A stretch of DNA of 64,000 nucleotides from Sophora flavescens (lineage: Eukaryota; Streptophyta; Magnoliopsida; Fabales; Fabaceae), in assembly GCA_030762895.1 (NCBI GenBank), contig JAUPTC010000020.1, positions 558,001-622,000 of the forward strand, written 5' to 3'. Numbering within the stretch: position 1 is the stretch's first letter; every line of letters begins with the position of its first letter. The notes beneath the pieces are model-generated. The model did no database searches. It had not been told where the DNA came from and saw only the letters and a list, made by a program, of their open reading frames with translations. Positions 32,879 to 45,100 of the stretch are shown here, in pieces. Made by a program: the position numbers and the translations under genes.

Positions 32879-35800
32879 CACGGGACCCAATTTAGCCTTG
32901 ATTTTGGCCTAATTGGACAATTCTTGTGAAACCTGAAATTGTAGGTCTCTTCCTTATCTTTCTAGGGATAGCAAGATCACCAAAATTCGATATCTGTAGC
33001 TCTAGTTATGCTCTGCGCAAGGCACCAAGGTCAGGACGAGTTAAAAATCCGAAAATTAACAATGTTTTGCAATTAAGCCTAATTAAGCCCAATAATGTAA
33101 AAGCAAAAACAATGATTGTAAAAGTTGTTTAATTTCCATCTATCTCTGGCTTGTGCGGCTGTAAACTGCTACTTATGCTTATTAATCCTGATCTAACCCT
33201 AGACCAAATTAAGGGCCTCTAAATAAGCTTTCCAACAAGGTATCATAAGCCTTAATTGGGCTAAATATGAGTAAGTTAGGCCCATTTAAGTGAAGGAACA
33301 TCATGGACTGCGCACTAATCCACGCCAGAGAACTCGGAACCCAATTTAGCATTGATTTTGGCCTAATTTGACAATTCTTGTGAAACCTGAAATTGTAGGT
33401 CTCTTCCTTATCTTTCTAGGGACAGCAATATCACCAAAATCCGATATCTGTAGCTCTAGTTATGCTCTGCGCAAGGCAACAAGGTCAGGATGAGTGAAAA
33501 ATCCGAAAATTAACAATGTTTAGCAATTAAGCCCAATTAAGCCCAACAATGTAAAAGCAAAAACAATGATTGTAAAAGTTGTCTAATTTCTGTCTCTCTC
33601 AGGCTTGTGAGGCTGTAAACTGCTATTTATGCTTATTAATCCTGACCTAACCCTAGACCTAAATAAGGGCCTCTAAATAAGCTTTCCAACAAGGTATCAT
33701 ATGCCTTAATTGGGCTTAAGATGAGTAAGTTAGGCCCATTTAAGTGAAGGAACATCATGGACTGTGTACAGATCCGTGCCAGAGAACTCAGGACACATTT
33801 TAGCCTTGATTTTAGCCTAATTTGACAATTCTTGTGAAACCAGAAATTGTAGTCTCTTCCTTATCTTTCTAGGGACAGCAAGATCACCAAAATCAGATAT
33901 CTGTAGCTCTAGTTATGCACAGCACAAGGAAACGAGGTCAGGATGAGTGAAAAATCCGAAAATTAACAATGTTTAGCAATTAAGCCCAGTAATGGAAAAG
34001 CAAAAACAATGATTGAAAAAGTTATCTAATTTCCGTCTCTCTCTGGCCTGTGCCGCTGTAAACTGCTATTTATGTTTATTAATCCTTACCTAACCCTAGA
34101 CCAAATTAAGGGCCTCTGAATAAGCTTTCCAACAAGGTATCATATGCCTTAATTGGGTTTAAGATGAGTAAGTTAGGCCCATTTAAGTGAAGGAACAACA
34201 TGGACTGCGCACTGATCCACGCCAGAGAACTCGGGACCCAATTTAGCCTTGATTTTGGCCTAATTTTACAATTCTTGTGAAACTTGGAATTGTAGGTCTC
34301 TTCCTTATCTTTCTAAGCACAGCAAGATCAACAAAATCCGATAGCTGTAGCACTAGTTATGCTCTATGCAAGGCAACAAGGTCAGGATGAGTGAAAAATC
34401 CGAAAATTAACAATGTTTAGCAATTGAGCCCAATAATGTAAAAGCAAAGACAATGATTGTAAAAGTTACTTAATTTTCGTCTCTCTCGGGTTTGTGCAGC
34501 TGTAAACTACTATTTATGCTTATTAATCCTGACCAAACCCTTGACCAAATTAAGGGCCTCCGAATAAGCTTTCCAACAAGGTATCATGTGCCTTAATTGG
34601 GCTTAAGATGTGTAAGTTAGGCCCATTTAAGTGAAGGAACATCATGGACTGCGCACTGATCCGTGCCAGAGAACTCGGGACTCAAATTAGCCTTGATTGT
34701 AGCCTAATTTGACAATTCTTGTTAAACCTGAAATTTTAGGTCTCTTCCTTATCTTTCTAGGGACAGCAAGATCACCAAAATCCGATATCTGTAGCTCTAG
34801 TTATGCTCTGCGCAAGGCAACAAGGTCAGGATGAGTGAAAAATCCGAAAATTAATAATGTTTAGCAATTAAGCCCAATAATGTAAAAGCTAAAACAATGA
34901 TTGTAAAAGGTGTCTAATTTCTGCCTCTCTCTGGCTTGTGCGGTTGTAAACTGCTACTTATGCTTGTTAATCCTGACCTAACCCTGGACCAAATTAAAGG
35001 CCTCTGAATAAGCTTTCCAACAAGGTATCATGTGCCTTAATTGGGCTTAAGATGTGTAAGTTAGGCCCATTTAAGTGAAGGAACAAAATGGACTGGGCAT
35101 TGATCCGCGCCAGAGAACTCGGGACCCAATTTAGCCTTGATTGTGGCGTAATTTGACAATTCTTGTGAAACCTGAAATTGTAGGTCTCTTCCTTATCTTT
35201 CTAGGGACAGCAAGATCACCAAAATCTGATATCTATAGCTCTAGTTATGCTCTGCGCAAGGCAACAAGGTCAGGAAGAGTGAAAAATCCGAAAATTAACA
35301 ATGTTTAGGAATTAAGCCCAATAATGTAAAAGCAAAAATAATGATTGTAAAAGTTGTCTAATTTCCGTCTCTCTCTGGCTTGTGCGGCTGTAAACTGCTA
35401 TTTATGCTTATTAATCCTGACCTAACCCTATACCAAATTAAGGGCCTCTAAATAAGCTTTCCAACAAGGTATCATATGCCTTAATTGGGCTTAAGATGAG
35501 TAAGTTAGGCCCATTTAAGTGAAGGAACATCATGGACTGCACACAGATCCGCGCTAGAGAACTCGTGACCCAATTTAGCCTTGATTTTGACCTAATTTGT
35601 CAATTCTTGTAAAACTGAAATTGTAGGTCTCTTCCTTATCTTTCTTGGGACAGAAAGATCACCAAAATCCGATAGCTGTAGCACTAGTTATGCTCTATGC
35701 AAGGCAACAAGGTCAGGATGAGTGAAAAATCCGAAAATTAACAATGTTTAGCAATTGAGCCCAATAATGTAAAAGCAAAGACAATGATTGTAAAAGTTAC

Positions 35801-38800
35801 TTAATTTTCGTCTCTCTCGGGTTTGTGCGGCTGTAAACTACTATTTATGCTTATTAATCCTGACCAAACCCTTGACCAAATTAAGGGCCTCTGAATAAGC
35901 TTTCCAACAAGGTATCACATGCCTTAATTGGGCTTAAGATAAGTAAGTTAGGCCCATTTAAGCGAAGGATTATCATGGACTGTGCACTGCTCCACGCCAT
36001 AGAACTCGGGACCCAATTTAGCTTTGATTTTGGCCTAATTTGACAATTGTTATGAAACCTGAAATTTTAGGTCTCTTCCTTATCTTTCTAGGGACAGCAA
36101 GATCACCAAAATCCGATATCTGTAGTTCTAGTTATGCTCTGCGCAAGACAACAAGGTCAGGATGACTGAAAAATCTGAAATTTAACAATGTTTAGTAATT
36201 AAGCCCAATAATGTAAAAGCAAAAACATTGATTGTAAAAGTTGTCTAATTTACGTCTCTCTCTGGCTAGTGCGGCTGTAAACTGCTATTTAAGCTTATTA
36301 ATCCTGACCTAATTTAGACCAAAGAAAGGGCCTCCGAATAAGCATTCCAACAAGGTATCATATGCCTTAATTGGGCTTAAGATGAGTAAGTTAGGCCCTT
36401 TTAAGTGAAGGAACATCATGGACTGCGCATTGATCCGCGCCAGAGAACCCGGGACCCAATTTAGCCTTGAATTTGGCCTAATTTGACAATTCTTGTGACA
36501 CATGAAATTGTAGGTCTTTTCCTTATCTTTCTAGGGACAGCAAGATCACCAAAATCCGATATATGTTCTCTAGTTATGCTCTGCGCAAGGCAACAAGGTC
36601 AGGATGAGTGCAAAATCCGAAAATTAACAATGTTTAGCAATTAAGCCCAATTAAGCCCAATAATGTAAAAGAAAAAACAATGATTGTAAAAGTTGTCTAA
36701 TTTCCATCTCTCTCTCGGCGTGTACAGTAGTAAACTTCTATTTATGCTTATTAATCCTGACCTAACCCTAGGCCAAAATAAGGGCCTCCGAAAAAGCTTT
36801 CCAACAAGGTATCATATGCCTTAATTGGGCTTAAGATGTGTAAGTTAGGCCCATTTAAGTGAAGGAACATCACGGACTACGCACTGATCCGCTCCAGAGA
36901 ACTCGGGAACCAATTTAGCCTTGATTTTGGCCTAATTTGACAATTCTTGTGAAACCTGAAATTGTAGGTCTCTTCCTTATCTTTCTAGGACAGCAACATC
37001 ACCAAAATCCGATATCTGTAGCTCTAGTTATGCTCTGCGCAAGGCAAAAAGGTCAGGATGAGTGAAAAATCCGAAAATTAACAATGTTTAGAAATTAAGC
37101 CCAATAATGTAAAAGCAAAAACAATGATTATAAAAGTTGTCCAATTTCCGTCTCTCTCTAGCTTGTGCGGCTGTAAACTACTATTTATGCTTATTAATCC
37201 TGACCTAACCCTATACCAAATTAAGGGCCCCTGAATAAGCTTTCCAACAAGGTATGATATGCCTTAATTGAGCTTAAGATGAGTAAGTTAGGCCCATTTA
37301 AATGAAGGAACATCATGGACTGCACACTGATCCGCGCCAGAGAACTTGGGTCCCAATTTAGCTTTGATTTTGGCCTAATTTGATAATTCTTGTGAAACAC
37401 TGAAATTGTAGGTCTCTTGCTTATCTTTTTAGGGACAGCAAGATCACCAAAATCCGGTATCTGTAGCTCTAGTTATGCTCTGCGCAAGGCAACAAGGTCA
37501 GGAAGAGTGAAAAATCCGAAAATTAACAATGTTTAGCAATTAAGCCCAATAATGTAAAAGCAAAAATAATGATTGTAAAAGTTGTCTAATTTCCGTCTCT
37601 CTCTGGCTTGTGCGGCTGTAAACTGCTATTTATGCTTATTAATCCTGACCTAACCCTATACCAAATTAAGGGCCTCTAAATAAGCTTTCCAACAAGGTAT
37701 CATATGCCTTAATTGGGCTTAAGATGAGTAAGTTAGGCCCATTTAAGTGAAGGAACATCATGGACTGCACACAGATCCGCGCTAGAGAACTCGTCACCCA
37801 ATTTAGCCATGATTTTGACCTAATTTGTCAATTCTTCTGAAACTGAAATTGTAGGTCTCTTCCTTATCTTTCTTGGGACAGAAAGATCACCAAAATCCGA
37901 TATTGTGCAGCACTAGTTATGCTCTATGCAAGGCAACAAGGTCAGGATGAGTGAAAAATCCGAAAATTAACAATGTTTAGCAATTGAGCCCAATAATGTA
38001 AAAGCAAAGACAATGATTGTAAAAGTTAGTTAATTTTCGTCTCTCTCGGGTTTGTGCGGCTGTAAACTACTATTTATGCTTATTAATCCTGACCAAACCC
38101 TTGACCAAATTAAGGGCCTCTGAATAAGCTTTCCAACAAGGTATCACATGCCTTAATTGGGCTTAAGATAAGTAAGTTAGGCCCATTTAAGCGAAGGATT
38201 ATCATGCACTGTGCACTCCTCCACGCCAGAGAACTCGGGACCCAATTTAGCTTAGATTTTGGCCTAATTTGACAATTGTTATGAAACCTGAAATTTTAGG
38301 TCTCTTCCTTATCTTTCTAGGTTCAGCAAGATCACCAAAATCCGATATCTGTAGTTCTAGTTATGCTCTGCGCAAGACAACAAGGTCAGGATGACTGAAA
38401 AATCCGAAAATTAACAATGTTTAGTAATTAAGCCCAATAATGTAAAAGCAAAAACATTGATTGTAAAAGTTGTCTAATTTACGTCTCTCTCTGGCTAGTG
38501 CGGCTGTAAACTGCTATTTAAGCTTATTAATCCTGACCTAATTTAGACCAAAGAAAGGGCCTCTGAATAAGCTTTCCAACAAGGTATCATATGCCTTAAT
38601 TGGGCTTAAGATGAGTAAGTTAGGCCCTTTTAAGTGAAGGAACATCATGGACTACGCATTGATCCGCGCCAGAGAACCCGGGACCCAATTTAGCCTTGAA
38701 TTTGGCCTAATTTGACAATTCTTGTGACACATGAAATTGTAGGTCTTTTCCTTATCTTTCTAGGGACAACAAGATGACCAAAATCCGATATATGTTCTCT

Positions 38801-41600
38801 AGTTATGCTCTGCGCAAGGCAACAAGGTCAGGATGAGTGCAAAATCCGAAAATTAACAATGTTTAGCAATTAAGCCCAATTAAGCCCAATAATGTAAAAG
38901 AAAAAACAATGATTGTAAAAGTTGTCTAATTTCCATCTCTCTGGCGTGTACAGCGTAAACTTCTATTTATGCTTATTAATCCCGACCTAACCCTAGGCCA
39001 AAATAAGGGCCTCCGAAAAAGCTTTCCAACAAGGTATCATATGCCTTAATTGGGCTTAAGATGTGTAAGTTAGGCCCATTTAAGTGAAGGAACATCACGG
39101 ACCACGACCGATCCGCTCCAGAGAACTGGGAACCAATTTAGCCTTGATTTTGGCCTAATTTGACAATTCTTGTGAAACCTGAAATTGTAGGTCTCTTCCA
39201 TATCTTTCTAGGACAGCAACATCACCAAAATCCGATATCGTAGCTCTAGTTATGCTCTCACAAGGCAAAAGGTCGGGATGAGTGAAAAATCCGAAAATTA
39301 ACAATGTTTAGAAATTAAGCCCAATAATGTAAAAGCAAAAACAATGATTATAAAAGTTGTCCAATTTCCGTCTCTCTCTAGCTTGTGCGGCTGTAAACTA
39401 CTATTTCTGCTTATTAATCCTGACCTAACCCTATACCAAATTAAGGGCCCCTGAATAAGCTTTCCAACAAGGTATGATATGCCTTAATTGAGCTTAAGAT
39501 GAGTAAGTTAGGCCCATTTAAATGAAGGAACATCATGGACTGCACACTGATCCGCGCCAGAGAACTTGGGTCCCAATTTAGCTTTGATTTTGGCCTAATT
39601 TGATAATTCTTGTGAAACACTGAAATTGTAGGTCTCTTCCTTATCTTTTTAGGGACAGCAAGATCACCAAAATCCGGTATCTGTAGATCTAGTTATGCTC
39701 TGCGCAAGGCAAGAAGGTCAGGATGAGTAAAAAATACGAAAATTAACAATGTTTAGCAATTAAGCCCAATAATGTAAAATCAAAAACAATGATAATAAAA
39801 GTAGTCTAATTTTCGTCTCTCTCTTGTTTGTGCGGCTCTGTAAACTGCTATTTATGATTATTTATCCTGACCTAACCCTTGATCAAATTAGGGGCCTCTG
39901 AATAAGCTTTCAAACAAGGTAACATATGCCTTAATAGGGCTTAAGATGAGTAAGTTAGGCCCATTTAAGTGAATGAACATCATGGCTTGCGCACTGATCC
40001 GCGCCAGAGAACTCGCGACCCAGTTTAGCCTTGATTTTGGCCTAATTTGACAATTCTTGTGAAACCTGAAATTGTAGGTCTCTTCTTTATCTTTCTAGGG
40101 ACAGCAAGATCACCAAACTCCGATATCTATAGCTCTAGTTATGCTCTGTACAAGGCAACAATATCAGGATGAGTGAAAAATCCAAAAATAAACAATGTTT
40201 AGCAATTAAGCCAAATAATGTAAACGTAAAAACAATGATTGTAAAAGTTGTCTAATTCCTCTCTCTCTGCTTTGCGGCGGTAAACTGCTATTTGTGCTGA
40301 TTAATCCTGACCTAACCCTAGACCACATTAAGGGCCTCTGAATAAGCTTTCCGCCAAGGTATCATATGCCTTTATTGGGCTTAATATGAGTAAGTTAGGG
40401 CCATTTAAGTGAAGGAACATCATGGATGCACTTGATCCTAATTTAGCCTTGATTTTGCCTAATTTGATAGTTCTTATGAAACCGAAATTGTAGGTCTCTT
40501 CCTTATCTTTCTAGGGACAACAAGATCACGTGTTATGCTCTATGCTGCAAGGCGACAAGGTCACGATGTGTGAAAATTCAGAAAATTAACAATGTTTGAC
40601 AATTAAGCCCAATAATGTAAAAGAAAAAACAATGTAGTCTTTCGTCTCTCTCCAGTTTGCGGTTATAAACTGCTATTTATGCTTATTAATCCTGACCAAA
40701 CCCTAGACCAAATTAAGTGCCTCTGAATAAGCTTTCCAACAAGGTATCATATGCCTTAATTGGGCTTAAGATAAGTAAGTTAGGCCCATTTAAGTGAAGG
40801 AATATCATGGACTGCGCACTGATCCATGCCAGAGAACTCGTGATGCAATTTAGCCTTGATTTTGACCTAATTTGACAATTCTTGTGAAACTGAAATTGAA
40901 GGTCTCTTCCTTATTTTTCTAGGGACAGCAAGATCCCCAAAATCCGATATCTGTGGCTTTAGTTATGCTCTATGCAAGGCAACAAGGTCAGTATGAGTGA
41001 AAAATCCGAAAATTAATAATGTTTAGCAATTAAGACCAATAATGTAAAAGCAAAAACAATAATTGTAAAAGTTGCATAATTTTCGTCTCTCTCTGGCTTC
41101 TGCGGTTGTAAACTACTATTTGTGCTAATTAATCCTGACCTAACCCTAGACCAAATTATGGGTCTCTGAAAAAGCTTTCCAACAAGGTATCATAAGCCTT
41201 AATTGGGCTTAAGATGAGTAAATTAGGCCCATTTAAGTGAAGGAATATCATGGACTGCACACTGATCTGCGCCAGAGAATTCGGGACCCAATTTAGCCAT
41301 GATTTTGTCCTAAATTGACAATTCTTGTGAAACTTGAAATTGTAGGTCTCTTCCTTATCTTTCTAGGGATAGCAAGATCACCAAAATCCGATCTCTATAG
41401 CTCAAGTTATGCTCCGCGCAAGACAACAAGGTCAGGATGAGTGAAAAATCCGAAAATTAACAATGTTTAGTAATTAAGCCCAATTAAGCCCGATAATGTA
41501 AAAGCAAAAACAATGATTGTAAAAGTTGTCTAATTTTAGTCTCTCTCTAGTTTGTGCGACGGTAAACTGCTATTTATGCTTATTAATCTTGACCTAACCC
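32879..41600 (+). repeat. Satellite array, direct orientation (block S2)
   Basis: 8.7 kb, about 19-20 monomers of the same family. It continues the phase broken by the solo LTR (cgggacccaattt). It includes a five-monomer duplication (separate entry). From about 39100 to the gap, indels and CAG/CTG changes become frequent (for example near 39105 and 40430-40640), suggesting poorer consensus near the contig end. No genes. Confidence 0.95.
35245..39690 (+). repeat. Five-monomer higher-order duplication in the satellite
   Basis: Unit 1 is about 35245-37470 and unit 2 about 37471-39690. Matching private variants recur at fixed spacing: actgcacacagatcc at 35535 and 37764, agaacccgggac near 36445 and 38674, agaacttgggtcc near 37341 and 39561, with offsets of 2220-2229 bp. 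The monomer at 37317 resembles that at 39537 in its first part and that at 35090 in its second (caggaagagtg), which places the unequal exchange near 37460-37500. Confidence 0.88.
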
Positions 41601-42100
41601 NNNNNNNNNNNNNNNNNNNNNNNNNNNNNNNNNNNNNNNNNNNNNNNNNNNNNNNNNNNNNNNNNNNNNNNNNNNNNNNNNNNNNNNNNNNNNNNNNNNN
41701 NNNNNNNNNNNNNNNNNNNNNNNNNNNNNNNNNNNNNNNNNNNNNNNNNNNNNNNNNNNNNNNNNNNNNNNNNNNNNNNNNNNNNNNNNNNNNNNNNNNN
41801 NNNNNNNNNNNNNNNNNNNNNNNNNNNNNNNNNNNNNNNNNNNNNNNNNNNNNNNNNNNNNNNNNNNNNNNNNNNNNNNNNNNNNNNNNNNNNNNNNNNN
41901 NNNNNNNNNNNNNNNNNNNNNNNNNNNNNNNNNNNNNNNNNNNNNNNNNNNNNNNNNNNNNNNNNNNNNNNNNNNNNNNNNNNNNNNNNNNNNNNNNNNN
42001 NNNNNNNNNNNNNNNNNNNNNNNNNNNNNNNNNNNNNNNNNNNNNNNNNNNNNNNNNNNNNNNNNNNNNNNNNNNNNNNNNNNNNNNNNNNNNNNNNNNN
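41601..42100. other. Assembly gap (500 N) at the inversion point
   Basis: Exactly 500 N. The satellite reads in direct orientation up to 41600 and in reverse orientation from 42101, so the orientation switch is hidden in this gap. Confidence 0.99.
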
Positions 42101-45100
42101 CCCAATTAAGGCATATGATACCTTGTTGGAAAGCTTATTCGGAGGCCCTTAATTTTTTTCTAGGGTTAGGTCAGGATTAATAAGCATAAATAGTAGTTTA
42201 CAGCCGCACAAGCCAGAGAGAGATGGTAATTAGACAACTTTTACAATCATTGTTTTTCTTTTACATTATTTGGCTTAATTGCTAAACATTGTTAATTTTC
42301 GGATTTTTCACTCATCCTGACCTTGTTACCTTGCGCGTGAGCATAACTAGAGATACGAGATATCGGATTTTGGTGTTCTTGCTCTCCGTAGAAAGATAAG
42401 GAAGAGACCTACAATTTCAGGTTTCACAAGAATTGTCAAATTAGGCCAAAATCAAGGCTAAATTGGGTCCCGAGTTCTCCGGCGCGGATCGGTGTACTTT
42501 GTCCATGATGTTCCTTCACTTTAATGGGCCTAACTTACTCATCTTAAGCCCAATTAAGGCATATGATAGCTTGTTGGAAAGCTTATTTAGAGGCCCTTAA
42601 TTTGGTCTAGGGTTAGGTCAGGATTAATAAGCATAAATAGCATTTTACAGCCGCACGAGCCAGGAGAGAGGCGGAAATTAGACAACTTTTACAATCATTG
42701 TTTTTCTTTTACATTATTGGGCTTAATTGGGCTTAATTGCAAAACATTGTTAATTTTACGTATTTTTCACTCATCGACTTGTTGCCTTGAGCAGATCATA
42801 ACTAGAGCTACATATATCGGATTTTGGTGATCTTATTTGTCCCTAGAAAGATAAGGAAGAGATGTACAATTTCAGGTGTCACAAGAATTGTCAAATTAGG
42901 CCAAAATAAGGCTAAATTGGGTCCCGAGTTCCTTGGTGTGGATCAGTGCGCAGTCCTTGATGTTCCTTCAATTAAATGGGATTAACTTACTCTTCTTAAG
43001 CCCAATTAAGGCATATGATACCTTGTTGGAATGCCTATTCAGGGGCCCTTAATTTGGTCGAGGGTTAGGTCATGATTAATAAGTATAAATAACTGTTTAC
43101 AGCCGCAAAGCCAGAGAGAGACGGATATTAGACAACTTTTACAATCATTGTTTTCACTTTAACATTATTGGACTTAATTGGGCTTAATTGCTAAACATTG
43201 TTAATTTTCGGATTTTTCACTCATCCTGGCCTTGTTGCCTTGCACAGAGCATAACTAGAGCTACAAATATCGGATTTTGGTGATCTTGCTGTCCCTAGAA
43301 AGATAAGGAAGATACCTATAATTTCAGGTGTCACAAGAATTGTCAAATTAAGCCAAAATCAAGGCTAAATTGGGTCCCGAGTTCTCCGGCATGAATCAGT
43401 GCGTAGTCCATGATGTTCCTTCATTTAAATGGGCCTGACTTACTCATCTTAAGCCCAATTAAGGCATATGATACCTTGTTGGAAAGCTTATTCAGAGGCC
43501 CTTACAGTCGTACAAGCCAGAACAAGACGGCAATTAGATAACTTTTTTACATTATTGGGCTTAATTGCTAAGCGTTGTTAATTTATGGATTTTTCACTCA
43601 TCCGACCTTGTTGCCTTGCGTGAGCATAAGCTGGAGCTACGGATATCGGATTTTGGTGATCTTGCTGTCCCTAGAAAGGTAAGGAAGAGACCTACAATTT
43701 CGTGTTTGACAAGAATTGTCAAATTAAGCCAAAATCCAGGCTAAATTCGGTCCCGAGTTCTCTGGTGCGGATTAGTGCACAGTCCATGATGTTCCTTCAC
43801 TTAAGTGCGCCTAAGCCGGCTCATATTAAGCCCAATTACGGCATATGATATCTTGTTGGAAAGCTTATTCAGAGGCCCTTAATTTATTCTAGGGTTAGGT
43901 CGGGATTAATAAGCATAAATAGCAGTTTACAGCAGCACAAGCCAGAGCGAGGCGGAAATTAGATAACTTTTACAATCATTGTTTTTGCTTTTACATTATT
44001 GGGCTTAATTGCTAGGCGTTGTTAATTTTCGGATTTTTCCATCGTCACGACCTTGTTGCCTTGCGCAGAGCATAGGCTGGAGCTACGGATATCGGTTTGG
44101 TAATCTTGATGTCCCTAGAAAGAAAAGGAAGAGACCTACAATTTCATGTTTCACAAGAATTGTCAAATTAGGCCAAAATCAATGCTATATTGGGTTCTGA
44201 GTTCTCTGGCGCTAATCAGTGCGCAGTCGATGATGTTCCTTCACTTAAATGGACCTAACTTACTCAAATTAAGCCCAATTAAGGCCTATGATATCTTGTT
44301 GGGAAGCTTATTGAGAGGCCCTTACAGTAGTACAAACCAGGCGAGGCGACAATTAGATAACTTTTACAATCATTGTTTTTGCTTTTACATTTTTGGGCTT
44401 AGTTGCTAAACATTGTTAATTTATGGATTTTTCACTCATCCCGACCATGTTGCCTTGCGTGAGCATAACTAGAGCTACAGATATCGGATTTTGGTGATCT
44501 TGTTGTCCCTATAAAGATAAGGAAGACACCTACAATTTCAGGTTTCACAAGAATTGTCAAATTAGGCCAAAATCAAGGCTAAATTGGGTCCCGAGTTCTC
44601 TGGCGTTAATCGGTGCATGATCCATGGCGGAAATTAGACAACTTTTACAATCATTGTTTTTGCTTTTACATTATTGGGCTTAATTGGGCTTAATAGATAA
44701 ACATAGTTAATTTTTGGTTTACTCATCTCGACCTAGTTGCCTTCTTGTGAGCATAACTAGAACTACAAATATCGGATTTTGGTGATCTTGCTGTCCCTAG
44801 AAAGATAAGGAAGAGACCTACAATTTCAGGATTCACAAGAATTGTAAAATTATGCGAAAATCAAAGCTAAATTGGGTCCCGAGTTCTTTGGCACGGATCA
44901 GTGCGCAGTCCATCATATTCCTTCACTTAAAGGACCTAAGTACTCATCTTAAGCCCAATTAAGGCATATGATACCTTGTTGGAAAGCTTATTCAGAGGCC
45001 TTTAATTTGGTCTAGGGTTAGATCGGGATTAATAAGCATAAATAGCCGTTTACAGCTTCACAAGCAAGAGAGAGACAGAAATTAGACAACTTTTACAATC

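Noticed and set aside
24589..41600. Centromeric or subtelomeric identity of the satellite
   Set aside because: A long tandem array with retroelements fits either, but there is no telomere-repeat array, no rDNA and no centromere-specific retroelement signature here. Location cannot be told from sequence alone.
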